Assembly: GCA_024229935.1 (NCBI GenBank)
Contig: JAAERX010000094.1
Coordinates: 1-64,000 of the forward strand
From: Gammaproteobacteria bacterium
GTDB lineage: Bacteria > Pseudomonadota > Gammaproteobacteria > Steroidobacterales > GCA-2729495
Length of the DNA: 64,000 bases
Direction: 5' to 3'
Part shown: positions 39,147 to 50,844 of the stretch, in pieces
Layout: the number at the start of each line of letters is the position of its first letter
Position numbering within the stretch: the stretch's first letter is position 1
Notes under the pieces: generated by a model
Told to the model about the DNA's origin: nothing
What the model saw: the letters and a program-made list of their open reading frames with translations, nothing else
Databases searched by the model: none
Made by a program: the position numbers and the translations under genes

Positions 39147-39936
39147 GTGGCTCGGTCTCCCCGGCATCTGCCAGCTTTATTCTGTCACCCGGTTTCAAAC
39201 CGATTGAAAACCCATTTGTATAACGCATATCTACGTAACCCACTTTGCCAGCAAACGGGGCCAGCACCTGATCAAATGCTTCAAAAAAACGTGCCGTCCG
39301 GGCTTCCAGTGCAACTGCACCAAACCTCACATCTATACCGTTACTCAGCTCAAGCTTCCAGGCTCCCCGCTCATCCACTGCAAGTGCAACAGCATTTAAA
39401 CCACGTTGCTTTAATTGCACATCCAGCTCAAAAAAGCGCCTGGCAACCTGCAATTCAGATCCTGCCGGACCACTAAGGCGGGGCAGTTCTGCTGGAATGT
39501 GCTTCGCATGCTCAACAAATAACTCACCATAAACATTTAACAGGCCATCTTTACCCCAACACGCAGCAGCATGTTCTTCAGTAATACTTACATTCAATGT
39601 TGATGGCCAGCTTCTGCGCACACTGGCATCCTGGACCCAGGGCAATGCAGTAATTGATTTTTGCAACACATTCAAATCTGTGGCAAGAAAACCACTACCA
39701 AGGTAAGGCATCATTGCCGCCTCAACCTGCATAGCTGAAACTCGCTCAAAGCGACCATCTATCCGAACCGAATTAACAGGTCTTTCCAGCATCCATGTAG
39801 CACCCAGCCAGGCAGTCACACCAATTAAAATCAATACTGCAGCATTACCAATCCGGCTCAAGTTAATCTCCGGGAATGTAAAGCTCCGTTTAACCGGCTT
39901 ACCTGATTTACGACGGTTGCTACGCTTACGCGGCAT
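39139..39936 (-). CDS. ftsQ: Cell division protein FtsQ
   Basis: Bitopic divisome scaffold linking FtsB/FtsL to the septum. About 265 residues: basic cytoplasmic start (MPRKRSNRRKSGK), a membrane segment at about residues 30-50, then the POTRA (VNSVRIDGRFERVSA) and beta domains. Three ATG codons in a row follow the strong AAAGGAGG site at 39943-39950; the third, at 39936, has the best six-base spacing, so I chose it. The gene overlaps the end of ddl by 11 bases. Confidence 0.94.
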   Translation of the reverse strand: MPRKRSNRRKSGKPVKRSFTFPEINLSRIGNAAVLILIGVTAWLGATWMLERPVNSVRIDGRFERVSAMQVEAAMMPYLGSGFLATDLNVLQKSITALPWVQDASVRRSWPSTLNVSITEEHAAACWGKDGLLNVYGELFVEHAKHIPAELPRLSGPAGSELQVARRFFELDVQLKQRGLNAVALAVDERGAWKLELSNGIDVRFGAVALEARTARFFEAFDQVLAPFAGKVGYVDMRYTNGFSIGLKPGDRIKLADAGETEPHA

Positions 39937-40936
39937 CATCATCCTCCTTTACTAAAGCAGGTGATCCAGTAAAAGTTGTACGCGTCATAAAACTTGTTTC
40001 CAGTATTCGCCAAACCAGCCCACCAAAGTCTATACCTGCCTGCTCAGCTGCCATCGGTACAAGACTATGACTGGTCATACCTGGAACTGTATTTACTTCC
40101 AGTACCAAAGCTTCACCAGATTGCTCATCAAGCATAAAGTCAACCCGACCCCAGCCTGCTGCACCCACCACATCAAATGCCTGAAGCGCCAACTCAGCAA
40201 GCTGCTGTTCTTGTTCAGCAGGAAGCCCACACGGACATAAATAACGAGTCTTATCACTGAAATACTTGGCTTCATAATCATAGAAGGTATTATTTGCTGC
40301 TATATGAATCAGAGGCAAAGTCTGGCCCTGTAAAATCGCAGCTGTGTACTCAGGTCCTTTGACCCAGGCCTCAGCAAAGACATTAGACCCGGATTCCGAT
40401 GCGGTACGCCATGCAGCTGGCAAAGCATTTGGGCTATCAACTCTACTCATACCAATACTAGAGCCCTCCAGTGACGGCTTAACTATCATTGGGCAACCCA
40501 ACATATCGGCTACTTCAGTACATTGTGATTCAGACTCAATTAACTGCCAGCGTGGCGTTGCAATGCCAACACCTTCAAGTAATTGCTTGGTGCGTAACTT
40601 ATCCATTGCCAGGGCCGAGCCAAGAACGCCACTACCGGTATAGGGAAAATTCAACATTTCCAGAAGGCCCTGCACTGTACCGTCTTCACCACCACGACCA
40701 TGCAGAGCAATCCAAACCCGATCATAACCACCATCAGTTAATACATTAATAAAATTATCTTTGGCATCTACCTTATGAGCATCAACACCCCGTTCAACTA
40801 ATGCGGCATGTACAGCATTACCGGTTAGCAAAGAAATTTCTCGCTCTGCTGATGTGCCACCCATAAGCACAGCCACCCGGCCAAATGCGGAAGCATCACT
40901 GACCTGTTTAAAACTATTAATAACAGTCTCACTCAT
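39926..40936 (-). CDS. ddl: D-alanine-D-alanine ligase
   Basis: ATP-grasp ligase that makes D-Ala-D-Ala for the pentapeptide. 336 residues from the ATG at 40936; the frame is open for 30 more codons but these overlap murB. Motifs: GGTSAEREISLLTG, the ATP-binding KPSLEGSSIGM, and LEVNTVPGMTSHSL near the C-terminus. Specificity for D-Ala (not D-lactate) fits the EGSSIG loop with a nearby Tyr (YEAKYF). It sits 7 bases after murB. Confidence 0.97.
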   Translation of the reverse strand: MSETVINSFKQVSDASAFGRVAVLMGGTSAEREISLLTGNAVHAALVERGVDAHKVDAKDNFINVLTDGGYDRVWIALHGRGGEDGTVQGLLEMLNFPYTGSGVLGSALAMDKLRTKQLLEGVGIATPRWQLIESESQCTEVADMLGCPMIVKPSLEGSSIGMSRVDSPNALPAAWRTASESGSNVFAEAWVKGPEYTAAILQGQTLPLIHIAANNTFYDYEAKYFSDKTRYLCPCGLPAEQEQQLAELALQAFDVVGAAGWGRVDFMLDEQSGEALVLEVNTVPGMTSHSLVPMAAEQAGIDFGGLVWRILETSFMTRTTFTGSPALVKEDDDAA

Positions 40937-40943
40937 ATCAATT

Positions 40944-41837
40944 CTATGCCCGCTCACCAATGATATGTACTTCGGGCTGCAAGGTAACGCCATGCTTCTC
41001 ATACACAACTGCCTGTACATGCTCAATCAGCGCCTCTATATCTGCAGCAGTGGCTGAGTTTTCATTAATAATAAAATTAGTATGCTTGGTAGAGATGACT
41101 GCACCACCAATCGCAAACCCTTTTAGCCCTGAAGCTTCAATAAGCCTGGCGGCATAATCTCCCGGCGGGTTACGAAATACTGAGCCACAACTTGGCAAAC
41201 CTAATGGTTGCTTATCCTTACGCTCATTTACGAGGGCCTTAACCTTTTCCATGCTGGTGTCATAATTTTCATCAAACACAAAACTTGCACCAAGAAACCA
41301 CTCATCATCAGGCCCATCAACCTGACGGTAACTAATGGTGTAGTCCGCCGGCGTTCGTGTACGCACATTACCCTGACGATCAACCACATCAACAGTTGCT
41401 ACCTGTTGCCAGGTCTCACCTCCAAATGCACCCGCATTCATAGCCAATGCACCACCGATAGTTCCGGGGATACCAGCAAAGAACTCTGCAGGGCCCAGGC
41501 TTTGCCTGACACAATGGCGGGCAAATACCGTACAGGCAACACCAGCACCCGCAGTCACCTGACCATTACCCAGATATTCAATATCACTCAGGGCATCCTG
41601 CACTGCGATAACAACGCCACGTATACCACCATCACGCACCAGTAAGTTACTTCCCAAACCAACCCAGTAAAGAGGGGTCCCCGGCGCCAGTGTGGACAAA
41701 AACTCGAGCAGATCTTTACGTGTCGCCGGCCGAAACCAGGTATCCGCAAGGCCGCCAACACGCCACGAGGTATGCCGCGCCATAGGTTCAGCAGTACAAA
41801 TCTGTTGCACAAAATTCTGCTTGTCTTGTGCCACCAT
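40944..41837 (-). CDS. murB: UDP-N-acetylenolpyruvoylglucosamine reductase MurB
   Basis: FAD enzyme that reduces the enolpyruvyl group made by MurA to UDP-MurNAc. 297 residues of the type IIa group common in Gammaproteobacteria with this gene order. Motifs: NTSWRVGG-like HTSWRVGGLAD, GLGSNLLVRDGG, GIPGTIGGALAMNAGAFG, and the proton-donor Ser in LPSCGSVFRNP. The ATG at 41837 overlaps the murC stop by one base (TGATG). Confidence 0.97.
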   Translation of the reverse strand: MVAQDKQNFVQQICTAEPMARHTSWRVGGLADTWFRPATRKDLLEFLSTLAPGTPLYWVGLGSNLLVRDGGIRGVVIAVQDALSDIEYLGNGQVTAGAGVACTVFARHCVRQSLGPAEFFAGIPGTIGGALAMNAGAFGGETWQQVATVDVVDRQGNVRTRTPADYTISYRQVDGPDDEWFLGASFVFDENYDTSMEKVKALVNERKDKQPLGLPSCGSVFRNPPGDYAARLIEASGLKGFAIGGAVISTKHTNFIINENSATAADIEALIEHVQAVVYEKHGVTLQPEVHIIGERA

Positions 41838-43255
41838 CACTTGCCCACCACCTGCAAAGTTCGAAGTGTATTAGGCAACTCCTGTGCAACCACACCAATA
41901 CTGCCTGCACCAAGGGTAAGAACTACATCGCCATCTTCAAGAACTACCATCAGGTTATCAGCCAACTTGTCCATATCTGCCACAAAAACTGGCTCTACCT
42001 GACCACGACCACGAATAGCACGACAAATTGAACGGCCATCAGCCGTTGCAATTGCTTCTTCACCCGCTGCATATACTTCAGTCACAAATAACCGCTCAAC
42101 ACCTGCGAGCACTTCAGCAAAATCATCAAGCAGGTCACGGGTACGGGAATAGCGATGCGGCTGGAATACAACAACATGACGACGTTCAGGCCATGCCTGT
42201 CGAACCGCATCTAATGTTGCAGCAATTTCAGTAGGGTGATGAGCGTAATCATCAACAAACAGAATCTTACCTGCCCTGGTTTGCTCTTCACTAATAATCT
42301 GCAGGCGCCGGTCTATGCCTTCAAATTCAGCTAATGCTTTTTGTAAAGCGGCGTCAGCAAGACCCAGCTCATATGCCACAGCAACAGCTGCAAGTGCATT
42401 TAGTATATTGTGCTGACCCGGAAGACTCAGGGTCAGTCTTAATGGACTGGCATTACCAGGCCGTTCCACATCAAAAATAGATCGTATACCGTCAGTACCT
42501 ATATTGACTGCCCGTATATCAGCATCTGCATGCGTACCATAAGTCAGCAGGGCCCGCTTCAGCTCCGGTAATATTGCCTGCACACCAGAATCATCCAGAC
42601 AGACAACAGCCAGACCATAAAATGGCAGGTTATGCACAAATTCAACAAAAGCTTTATGCAACTGCTCAAGCTCACCACCATAAGCTTCCATATGGTCTTT
42701 ATCTATATTAGTGATCACCACCTGCATAGGCTGCAGATGCGCAAATGAGGCATCACTTTCATCTGCTTCCGCAACCAAATAACGACCACTACCCAGACGG
42801 GCATTTGAATCAGCACTCACCAAACGACCACCAATCACAAAAGTAGGGTCTTCACCTGCCTCCGCCAGAACACTGGCAATCAAACTAGTTGTAGTGGTTT
42901 TTCCATGGGTTCCTGAAACCGCAATTCCATGACGGAATCGCATCAACTCAGCCAGCATTTCAGCACGACGCACAACAGGTATACGCTGCTCCCGGGCGGC
43001 AGCTGTCTCAGGATTGCCAATATCTATTGCGCTGGATACCACTACCACATCAACACCAGAAATATTCTCAGCCTGATGACCTATATATATGTGTGCACCC
43101 TGCTTAGTGAGACGTTGGGTTACCCGTGATTCTTTCAGATCAGAGCCTTGCACCTGGTAACCAAGGTTAATCAATACCTCAGCGATACCACCCATACCGA
43201 CACCACCTATACCAACCAGATGAATATGGGTAATTTTGCGCATCCGATTAATCAT
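41837..43255 (-). CDS. murC: UDP-N-acetylmuramate-L-alanine ligase MurC
   Basis: First Mur ligase, adding L-Ala to UDP-MurNAc. 472 residues from the ATG at 43255 ([21 protein letters not shown]). The ATP loop [11 protein letters not shown], the central EADESDASF and the C-terminal VFQPHRYSR block are present. It overlaps murG by 4 bases (ATGA) and murB by one. Confidence 0.97.
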   Translation of the reverse strand: MINRMRKITHIHLVGIGGVGMGGIAEVLINLGYQVQGSDLKESRVTQRLTKQGAHIYIGHQAENISGVDVVVVSSAIDIGNPETAAAREQRIPVVRRAEMLAELMRFRHGIAVSGTHGKTTTTSLIASVLAEAGEDPTFVIGGRLVSADSNARLGSGRYLVAEADESDASFAHLQPMQVVITNIDKDHMEAYGGELEQLHKAFVEFVHNLPFYGLAVVCLDDSGVQAILPELKRALLTYGTHADADIRAVNIGTDGIRSIFDVERPGNASPLRLTLSLPGQHNILNALAAVAVAYELGLADAALQKALAEFEGIDRRLQIISEEQTRAGKILFVDDYAHHPTEIAATLDAVRQAWPERRHVVVFQPHRYSRTRDLLDDFAEVLAGVERLFVTEVYAAGEEAIATADGRSICRAIRGRGQVEPVFVADMDKLADNLMVVLEDGDVVLTLGAGSIGVVAQELPNTLRTLQVVGK

Positions 43256-44334
43256 GCTGCTTCCCATTCCAGGCAAATATCTGCCAACTCATCAGTTGCT
43301 GACGGCTGGGCAAGACTATATGCCTGCATGGCTCTATCAATAACCAGCGCTCGTTCACTGATACACCTGAGCAATTCTTTACTTAGGGCTTCAGGAGTCA
43401 GATCTTCCTGCTGCACAAGTACAGCCGCTTCTGCATCAACCAGAAATTGTGCATTTAATGTCTGATGATCATCTACTGCCGATGGGTAAGGCACCAGTAC
43501 TGCACCCAAACCAGCTGCTGCCAGCTCTGAAATTGTTAGTGCTCCAGAGCGACAAACAACCATATCAGCCCAGGCATAGGCCTCATTCATATCATCAATA
43601 AAAGCATCAACCCGTGCCTCTACCTGCTGAGCATGGTAAGCATCCAGTGCAATCTCTAAAGTAGCCGCACCTGACTGATGCCATATCTCTATCTGTGCAT
43701 CATCGGGCAGAAGCGCTACAGCAGCAGGCACCACCTGGTTAAGTGCTAGCGCACCCTGACTTCCCCCAAGAACCAAAAGTCGTAGCGGGCCACTGCGGCC
43801 TGCCATACGTTCCTGCGGGTCAGGCAAGGAAAAAATTTCCTGTCGCACCGGATTACCAATAGTGCGCGCAGTAATACGGCTTGAAAAACTGCCCGGGAAG
43901 GCCTGTAGCACTTCCCGGGCAAGCCCAGCCAGAAGACGATTCGTAAGACCCGCAGCAGCATTCTGCTCATGAATGACCAACGGTCGACGTAATAACCAGG
44001 CAGCAAAGCCCCCCGGACCGGATGCAAATCCACCCATACCAAGAACCATACCAGGGCGTCGTTTCCTGACGCCCTGTGCTGCATCCCAAACTGCAATGGC
44101 AACCTTAAATGGTGCCAGCATCCAACTGAGCAAGCCTTTACGTCGTAAGCCACTTACACGGATATAATCAAGTGGAATGCCCGCTTCAGGTACAAGTCGG
44201 TTTTCCAAACCTTTATGCGTACCTAACCAGACAACCTGCCTGTCACGTTTCATAAGCTCACGTGCCACAGCAAGGGCAGGGAAAACATGTCCGCCAGTAC
44301 CACCAGCCATAATCAAAATGGGTGCCTTGGTCAT
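43252..44334 (-). CDS. murG: Lipid II synthase MurG
   Basis: Peripheral membrane GT28 transferase that adds GlcNAc to lipid I. 360 residues, with the two glycine motifs [14 protein letters not shown] at the start and [12 protein letters not shown] in the middle, the [11 protein letters not shown] region, and the UDP-sugar site [21 protein letters not shown]. Overlaps ftsW by 4 bases (ATGA). Confidence 0.98.
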   Translation of the reverse strand: MTKAPILIMAGGTGGHVFPALAVARELMKRDRQVVWLGTHKGLENRLVPEAGIPLDYIRVSGLRRKGLLSWMLAPFKVAIAVWDAAQGVRKRRPGMVLGMGGFASGPGGFAAWLLRRPLVIHEQNAAAGLTNRLLAGLAREVLQAFPGSFSSRITARTIGNPVRQEIFSLPDPQERMAGRSGPLRLLVLGGSQGALALNQVVPAAVALLPDDAQIEIWHQSGAATLEIALDAYHAQQVEARVDAFIDDMNEAYAWADMVVCRSGALTISELAAAGLGAVLVPYPSAVDDHQTLNAQFLVDAEAAVLVQQEDLTPEALSKELLRCISERALVIDRAMQAYSLAQPSATDELADICLEWEAA

Positions 44335-45500
44335 TTGCGGCGCCCCTTATTCGCTTTCACCTTGCTCGTTGATACACGCAGCAAACGGTTTTCCATATCA
44401 ATACGCACCAGCAAGGCCAGCGCTATAAGCGTAATAATGAGACTGCTACGACCGTAGCTGATAAGCGGCAGGGTCAGCCCTTTAGTTGGCAGAATGCCCA
44501 TATTCACACCTAGGTTAATTAAAACCTGCGCCCCCTGCCAAACAGCAATGCCAAATGCTAGATAAGCCTGAAAATAACGATTGCGCTCAGCAGCATCCAT
44601 CGAAATACACAGTGCTCGCCAAACCAGAGCCACAAACAGTCCTATCAGTAAGGCTGTCCCCACAACCCCAAATTCTTCAGCAATTACTGCAAATACAAAG
44701 TCTGTATGAGCTTCCGGAAGATAGAACAGTTTCTGCACGCTATTACCCAGCCCAACACCAAACCACTCACCACTACCAATGGCAATTAATGATTGTGTTA
44801 ACTGAAAACCACTACCAAAGGGGTCGCTCCATGGATCAGTAAAACCTGTCAGGCGAGCAAGACGGTAAGGAGCTGAGACTGCAACTATCATCAGAAATGA
44901 TGCAACAACACCACACAACAAGAGGAAGTAACGCAGTGGTGTACCTGCCACAAATAAAACTGCCATTGAGATAAGCAACATCACAACAGTTGCACCAAAA
45001 TCGGGCTCAGCAAGCAATAAACCACAGACAATAAATACCAGAAGCATTGGCCGCAGGAATTCAACTAAACCGGTGCGCAGGTCATCCCGATGGCGAACCG
45101 CATAACTAGAGATATACATAAGCACCAGCAAACGAGCGGGCTCAGACACCTGTAGATTAATACCTGCAATACTTAACCAGCGGGTACTGCCATTTACTTC
45201 ACGGCCAACCCCCGGCAAAAGCACAGCAACAAGCAGTATTAATGCAAAAATCAGGAATGGAGCTGCCAGCCGCCCCCATATTTCTGTTGGTACCTGTAAA
45301 ACAAACAATGCCAACAAGATACCAATACCCACCGCCAGCAATTGCTGTATGAGATAGAAAAATGGCTGTCCAGTTGAACCCTCAGCAACAGACATCGAAG
45401 CAGAAGTAAGCATTATCAAGCCAAAGCTGAGCAATGCGCCCACTAACAGGATAAGGCCCCAGTCAAATTGGCTCTCTGTTGCCGCCAGTCGTGGGCTCAT
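44331..45500 (-). CDS. ftsW: Septal peptidoglycan polymerase FtsW (SEDS family)
   Basis: Multi-pass SEDS glycosyltransferase that polymerises lipid II at the septum with FtsI. 389 residues from the ATG at 45500 ([19 protein letters not shown]); about ten membrane segments. Conserved SEDS blocks: RWLSIAGINLQVSEPARL, AEPDFGATVVM (catalytic Asp), AHTDFVFAVIAEEFG and the late GLTLPLISYGRSS. Its ATG overlaps murD by 4 bases. Confidence 0.97.
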   Translation of the reverse strand: MSPRLAATESQFDWGLILLVGALLSFGLIMLTSASMSVAEGSTGQPFFYLIQQLLAVGIGILLALFVLQVPTEIWGRLAAPFLIFALILLVAVLLPGVGREVNGSTRWLSIAGINLQVSEPARLLVLMYISSYAVRHRDDLRTGLVEFLRPMLLVFIVCGLLLAEPDFGATVVMLLISMAVLFVAGTPLRYFLLLCGVVASFLMIVAVSAPYRLARLTGFTDPWSDPFGSGFQLTQSLIAIGSGEWFGVGLGNSVQKLFYLPEAHTDFVFAVIAEEFGVVGTALLIGLFVALVWRALCISMDAAERNRYFQAYLAFGIAVWQGAQVLINLGVNMGILPTKGLTLPLISYGRSSLIITLIALALLVRIDMENRLLRVSTSKVKANKGRRK

Positions 45501-46846
45501 TGGCACACCTCCTGAACAGCCTGAGCAAAACAATCGCCACGCTCTGCATAACTATGAAACATATCCAGACTGCTGCATGCTGGGGCAAGCAAAACTGTAT
45601 CACCTTTATTTGCCGCCCTGGCTGCCAGGCCAACGGCATCTGACAAAGATTCAGCCACCTGCGTATCACATATACCTGTAAGGCGCCTGACCAGCAAATC
45701 ACGATCCTTACCAATCGCAATTACCTGTACATCACGATGTGCTAGTGCTGCAGCCAACTCATGCAACTCGCCACCTTTTGCATCACCTCCTGCAATCAAA
45801 ATAAGCCGCCCTTCTACCGAAGCTATGCTTGCCAGTGATGCCGCTTCATTGGTTGCTTTGGAATCATTAACCCAACAAATACCATCCTCGGTAGAAACTA
45901 CCTGCATACGGTGAGGAAGGCCGGCAAAGATTTGCGCACCCGCAATTAATCCATCCAACGGCAATTCAAGTGTGTCGGCAAGTGCAAATGCAGCCAACAC
46001 ATTTTGGAGGTTATGTCGGCCACTCACCTGAAGCACATCAGCCGGCATAATCGCTAAAGAACCCCGGGCAATCCATTGCCCGCCATCACGAGTGATGACC
46101 CCCCAATCCGTAGGAGAGGGTATACCCAGTCCGAATCCGACCTGTGCCGTACCCGGTTTGATCATGCCAGCCAGTGAGGGCTCATCACGGTTAACCACCG
46201 CAGTTCCACATCGATCGTAGATACACGCCTTAGCCGCTGCATAACTTTTAAGATCACCATGATGATCAAGGTGATCAACTGACATATTTAAAATGACTGC
46301 CGCATGCAGAGGTAATTCTGCACTGCGCTCAAGCTGAAAACTGGATAACTCCAACACAAAGTAATCAGCATCAATATTTAATAAATCAAGTGCTGGTGTA
46401 CCCAGGTTGCCTCCTGCTACTGCCCTTACACCAGCCGCATTCAACATACACTCGATAAGTGCCGTTACCGTACTCTTACCATTCGAACCTGTTACACCCA
46501 GAACAGTTCCGGTACAGGCTGCAACAAATAGGTCTATATCACTACGTACAGATAGTCCCCGGTCATCCGCATCCTGCAGCAATGGCAGGCTCATACTCAG
46601 ACCAGGTGATACAAGAACCTCGGTAACACCTTCAGGTACTCGCTCCGGAAACTCCCCGCAAATAATATCGGCATCTGGCAGAAGTTCCCGGACCCGCGCA
46701 AGTGCAGGTGGACAATCACGGCTATCCATAAAAACAGCTGAAAGCTGCTGGCGTGCCAGCCAGCCAGCGATCGATGCGCCAGTCAAACCCAGCCCAAGCA
46801 CCAGAACTTTGCTGCTTACAACAGATTGTTCTGTTTGTACGCTCAT
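45497..46846 (-). CDS. murD: UDP-MurNAc-L-Ala-D-glutamate ligase MurD
   Basis: Adds D-Glu to UDP-MurNAc-L-Ala. 449 residues: N-terminal Rossmann ([17 protein letters not shown]), ATP loop [14 protein letters not shown], the VNDSKATN signature (typical of MurD) and [12 protein letters not shown] near the C-terminus. Overlaps both neighbours by 4 bases (mraY and ftsW). Confidence 0.98.
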   Translation of the reverse strand: MSVQTEQSVVSSKVLVLGLGLTGASIAGWLARQQLSAVFMDSRDCPPALARVRELLPDADIICGEFPERVPEGVTEVLVSPGLSMSLPLLQDADDRGLSVRSDIDLFVAACTGTVLGVTGSNGKSTVTALIECMLNAAGVRAVAGGNLGTPALDLLNIDADYFVLELSSFQLERSAELPLHAAVILNMSVDHLDHHGDLKSYAAAKACIYDRCGTAVVNRDEPSLAGMIKPGTAQVGFGLGIPSPTDWGVITRDGGQWIARGSLAIMPADVLQVSGRHNLQNVLAAFALADTLELPLDGLIAGAQIFAGLPHRMQVVSTEDGICWVNDSKATNEAASLASIASVEGRLILIAGGDAKGGELHELAAALAHRDVQVIAIGKDRDLLVRRLTGICDTQVAESLSDAVGLAARAANKGDTVLLAPACSSLDMFHSYAERGDCFAQAVQEVCQ

Positions 46847-47925
46847 CTAATCTTCAGGCTCGCTAACCCAACTAAAACAAGAATCACAGTAATTATCCAA
46901 AACCGCACAATAACTTTTGGCTCTGCCCAACCCTTTAACTCGTAATGGTGATGCAACGGCGCCATACGGAAAACCCGCTTGCCCGTTAATTTGAAAGATG
47001 CAACCTGCAAAATGACTGAGACTGTCTCAATCACAAACAGCCCACCCATAATGAATAGAATAAGTTCCTGCCGCACGATGACAGCAACCGTGCCTAATGC
47101 AGCACCAAGTGCGAGTGCACCGATATCACCCATGAATACCTGCGCTGGGTAGGTGTTAAACCACAAGAAGCCCAGTCCGGCACCACTCAGGGCAGCACAA
47201 AACACCATTATTTCACCGGCACCCTCGATATAAGGAATGCCAAGGTAATCAGCAAAAATTACATTACCCGCTGCATAAGAAAAGATACCAAGTGCACCAC
47301 TGACAAGTACTGAGGGCATAACTGCCAGACCATCCAGTCCATCTGTCAGGTTTACGGCATTACTGGTGCCAACAATAACCAGATAAGTAAAAATGACATA
47401 TGTGCCACCCAGTGGAATCGCCAGGTCTTTAAAATAAGGGATTAATAAAGCAGTCTCAGCTGGCGCACTTGCAATACCATAAAGTGAAAAAGCAGCAATT
47501 AGACCAACTGCTGACTGAGCCAAAAATTTCCAACGAGCGGCTAGCCCCTCCGGATCCTGCAAGACAAGCTTACGGTAATCATCAACCCAGCCAATAATGC
47601 CGAAAGCAACCGTAACAAGTAACACCACCATAATGTAGCGGCTTTCAAGATCAGCCCAAAGCACCGTACTAAATACAATTGCCAGTAAAATTAAGGCTCC
47701 ACCCATAGTGGGTGTACCAGCCTTTGGTAGATGGCTTTCCGGGCCATCAGCACGAATAGTCTGACCAATCTGTCTGTTAATAAGCCGACGTATAACAATT
47801 GGCCCAAGCACAAACGACATGACTAATGCTGTCAGTGCACCCATTACTGCACGCAGCGTTATATAGGTAAATGCATTAAAGCCTGAGAACAGCTCGGTCA
47901 GAAGATCGGCAAGAAATAAAAACAT
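46843..47925 (-). CDS. mraY: Phospho-MurNAc-pentapeptide transferase MraY
   Basis: Polytopic enzyme that moves phospho-MurNAc-pentapeptide to undecaprenyl phosphate, giving lipid I. 360 residues from the ATG at 47925 ([19 protein letters not shown]), the same length as in E. coli, with about ten membrane segments. Catalytic blocks: GWVDDYRKL (Asp-Asp), [13 protein letters not shown], and the [13 protein letters not shown] histidine triad. It starts 4 bases after the murF stop, the only pair in this run without an overlap. Confidence 0.98.
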   Translation of the reverse strand: MFLFLADLLTELFSGFNAFTYITLRAVMGALTALVMSFVLGPIVIRRLINRQIGQTIRADGPESHLPKAGTPTMGGALILLAIVFSTVLWADLESRYIMVVLLVTVAFGIIGWVDDYRKLVLQDPEGLAARWKFLAQSAVGLIAAFSLYGIASAPAETALLIPYFKDLAIPLGGTYVIFTYLVIVGTSNAVNLTDGLDGLAVMPSVLVSGALGIFSYAAGNVIFADYLGIPYIEGAGEIMVFCAALSGAGLGFLWFNTYPAQVFMGDIGALALGAALGTVAVIVRQELILFIMGGLFVIETVSVILQVASFKLTGKRVFRMAPLHHHYELKGWAEPKVIVRFWIITVILVLVGLASLKIR

Positions 47926-47929
47926 ATAC

Positions 47930-49330
47930 TTAGCCCTCCCCCTCATGACTTACTGACATGCTGCTCTCAATCCATCCCACCAACTGATCAAGTGCCATAA
48001 ATCGTGAGCCCTTGATCAAAACATTCCGGCCTTCAACCAGTTCTGGCCGCAAAGCTTTCTCAAGCGCTTCTGCCGTCTCAAACCAGCGTGCCCCAGCACC
48101 AAAGCCGGCAGCTGTTTCACGACTCATATCACCTATACAAAATAAAGCATGTATACCCGCATCCCGAGCCAGTTCACCCATGTCCCGATGCAATGCTGCA
48201 GAATCAGGACCCAGTTCACCCATGTCACCCAACACAAGCCAGGGCTCACCGGACAACTCTTCCAGAAAAGAAATAGCAGCTGATACTGAATCAGGATTTG
48301 CGTTATAACTGTCATCGTAAACAGTCGCACCAGTTGCAACCTGGAACGCCCGCAACCGACCTGGAACATTACAACTCGCAGCCAGCCCAGCCTGTACATG
48401 ATTAAGTGTTGCACCTGCAGCTAATGCAGCTGCCGCTGCAGCAAGTGCATTCATAACATTGTGTTGCCCAGCAAGTGGCAAGCTCACAGCAACCCGACCA
48501 GCAGGTGCAATAAGATCAAACTTAAAAACTGGCTGACCATCATTTACAACAAGCTGCACCTGTTCCGCCCAAACATCTGCATCTTCAGATAAGCCAAAGG
48601 TGCATAATTGCGCAGACCCAATGCGGGCAGCCCAATCAGAAAAGAATGCATCATCACGGTTCAATATGGCCGTTTCTTTACCTGAAAGCGCATCCAGTAA
48701 TTCACCTTTAGTCTGTGCCACATCTTCAATACGGCCAAAACCCTCAAGATGAGCACGCGCTGCATTAGTAATTACTGCAATATTGACAGCTGCTATATCC
48801 GCCAGAACTGCAATTTCACCAGGATGATTAGCACCCATTTCAATGACCGCTGCCTTATGGAAATCACGCAAGCCCAACAGAGTTAAAGGCAGGCCAATGT
48901 CATTATTAAGATTACCCGTAGTAGCAAGCACAACATCATCACCATGCTCAGAAAGGGCAACACGCATAATTGATGCCGTTAATTCTTTAACGGTAGTTTT
49001 GCCGTTACTCCCAGTAACACCAATAACAGGGAGATCAAAATGCTGTCGCCATTTGCGTGCCAGCAAACCCAGCGCCAAACGAGAGTCCCCCACTGCAATC
49101 TGTGAAAGCTCTACCTCTGCAAACTGCTCAACAACTGCACCTGCTGCGCCCTTATCTGCTGCATCAGCTACAAATTTCCGCGCATCATAACGTTCACCGC
49201 GTAAAGCAAAGAAGAGCTGTCCTGGTCCTATCGTACGGGTATCTGTACTAACTGACTCAAAGCTTGCATCCGGGCCCTGCAACCGACCATCTATATCTTG
49301 CGCTACCCTGATCAGAGTCCCCATACTCAT
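47930..49330 (-). CDS. murF: UDP-MurNAc-tripeptide-D-Ala-D-Ala ligase MurF
   Basis: Adds D-Ala-D-Ala to complete the pentapeptide. 466 residues: the [18 protein letters not shown] substrate region, ATP loop [24 protein letters not shown], and [12 protein letters not shown] in the C-terminal half. The ATG at 49330 overlaps murE by 4 bases; a second ATG two codons on is possible. Confidence 0.98.
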   Translation of the reverse strand: MSMGTLIRVAQDIDGRLQGPDASFESVSTDTRTIGPGQLFFALRGERYDARKFVADAADKGAAGAVVEQFAEVELSQIAVGDSRLALGLLARKWRQHFDLPVIGVTGSNGKTTVKELTASIMRVALSEHGDDVVLATTGNLNNDIGLPLTLLGLRDFHKAAVIEMGANHPGEIAVLADIAAVNIAVITNAARAHLEGFGRIEDVAQTKGELLDALSGKETAILNRDDAFFSDWAARIGSAQLCTFGLSEDADVWAEQVQLVVNDGQPVFKFDLIAPAGRVAVSLPLAGQHNVMNALAAAAAALAAGATLNHVQAGLAASCNVPGRLRAFQVATGATVYDDSYNANPDSVSAAISFLEELSGEPWLVLGDMGELGPDSAALHRDMGELARDAGIHALFCIGDMSRETAAGFGAGARWFETAEALEKALRPELVEGRNVLIKGSRFMALDQLVGWIESSMSVSHEGEG

Positions 49331-50844
49331 GACGCCACCCCCAACACACCTAGAGCTACATCTTCATCTGAGAATGCTTCAACCCGATCTGCAATCAGCT
49401 GATAATTTTCACTGCCTTTGCCTGCCACAAGTACAGCATCACCTGCTTCGGCATAATGAATCGCCCGTGCAATTGCCTCAGCACGATCCTCAATCACCTC
49501 ATAACTGCCAACGTCAACCATACCGGTAACAATTGCATCAATAATGCTCCGGCAGTTTTCATCACGCGGGTTATCAGTAGTAACAACAACATAATCTGCA
49601 AGTTGCTCAGCAATGGCTCCCATCTCAGCACGTTTACCGTGATCACGATCACCACCACAGCCAAATACACAGACCACCTTGCCAGTGCAATGCCCACGCA
49701 GCGTCTGCAATGCCTGCGCAAGCGCATCAGGTGTGTGAGCAAAATCAACAATAACAATCGGATTATCTGCACTACCGGTAATAACCTGCATTCGGCCTGG
49801 TGGAACACTGCTGGCCTCCAGGGCTACTACGGCCTGTTCTAGTGAATACCCATGTGCCAGCAATATGCCAACAGCCACAAGTAAATTCTCAGCATTAAAA
49901 CGACCCCATAAAGCACTGGTCATTTCAGCCGCACCAAATCTACCCGTAAAACTAATCTGCAGGCCACCACCAACAACCTGACTGTAAGTTGCACAAAGAT
50001 CTGCTTGGTGATTGTTTTGTAACTGATCAACCAAAGCCACTTTGATAACTTGTATACCCTCAGCCAAATCATCTGCCAGCTCAGCACCAAATGCATCGCC
50101 TGTATTTATAACTGCAGTCCGTAATGCTGCTCCCGCAAATAATTTTGCTTTAGCGGCTTTATAGGAAGTCAGGTCACCATGGTAATCAAGATGGTCACGA
50201 CTGAGATTGGTAAATGCAGCCGTATTAATTCGCACGCCATCTATACGCCCTTGATCAAGACCATGTGATGAAACTTCCATAACAACCTTGCTCACCCCAG
50301 TATCAAGCAACTGACGCAAACGTCTGTGCACTGAAATACAACCGGGGGTAGTTAATTCGCTGGACTTAAGCTCAGGGATTACACCGTAACCCAATGTACC
50401 CATATAAGCGGATTTACCAGCCAGATGGTTAAGCGCTTCAGTGGCAAGCCAAGCGGTAGTGGTCTTGCCATTTGTCCCAGTAATGCCAGTTAGCATAATT
50501 TTTGCAGATGGCTCCGCAAAAAACCGGTCAGCTATATCACCAACCTGGGCACTCAAATCATCAACCGGAAAAGCTGTTACCGTATCTGGCAATTCAGGGA
50601 GTTGCAGACCATGCTGCGGCTCCCACGCTATCGCAGCCACATTTGCTGCAATTGCCGCATCTGCAAATTCCAGCCCATGATACACACCACCATGACAGGC
50701 AAGAAATAAACTGCCTGACCGGACCCGACGGCTATCTGCAGTCATATCATTCACAATGACATCAGGCACTTCAGTCACGCCAGCAATACCGTTAAAGAGG
50801 CTGCGCAAACTTACCTGAACCTCATTGACTGAAGCCGACATCAT
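49327..50844 (-). CDS. murE: UDP-MurNAc-tripeptide synthetase MurE
   Basis: Adds the third residue to the stem peptide. 505 residues: DSRRVRSGSLFLACHG, ATP loop GITGTNGKTTTAWL, EVSSHGLDQGRI, and the DNPRDEN motif near the C-terminus that marks meso-diaminopimelate (not lysine) specificity. Overlaps ftsI and murF by 4 bases each. Confidence 0.98.
   Translation of the reverse strand: MMSASVNEVQVSLRSLFNGIAGVTEVPDVIVNDMTADSRRVRSGSLFLACHGGVYHGLEFADAAIAANVAAIAWEPQHGLQLPELPDTVTAFPVDDLSAQVGDIADRFFAEPSAKIMLTGITGTNGKTTTAWLATEALNHLAGKSAYMGTLGYGVIPELKSSELTTPGCISVHRRLRQLLDTGVSKVVMEVSSHGLDQGRIDGVRINTAAFTNLSRDHLDYHGDLTSYKAAKAKLFAGAALRTAVINTGDAFGAELADDLAEGIQVIKVALVDQLQNNHQADLCATYSQVVGGGLQISFTGRFGAAEMTSALWGRFNAENLLVAVGILLAHGYSLEQAVVALEASSVPPGRMQVITGSADNPIVIVDFAHTPDALAQALQTLRGHCTGKVVCVFGCGGDRDHGKRAEMGAIAEQLADYVVVTTDNPRDENCRSIIDAIVTGMVDVGSYEVIEDRAEAIARAIHYAEAGDAVLVAGKGSENYQLIADRVEAFSDEDVALGVLGVAS

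Noticed and set aside
40936-41026. N-terminal extension of Ddl by 30 codons
   Set aside because: It lies inside murB and lacks conservation with the family; the ATG at 40936 gives normal length.
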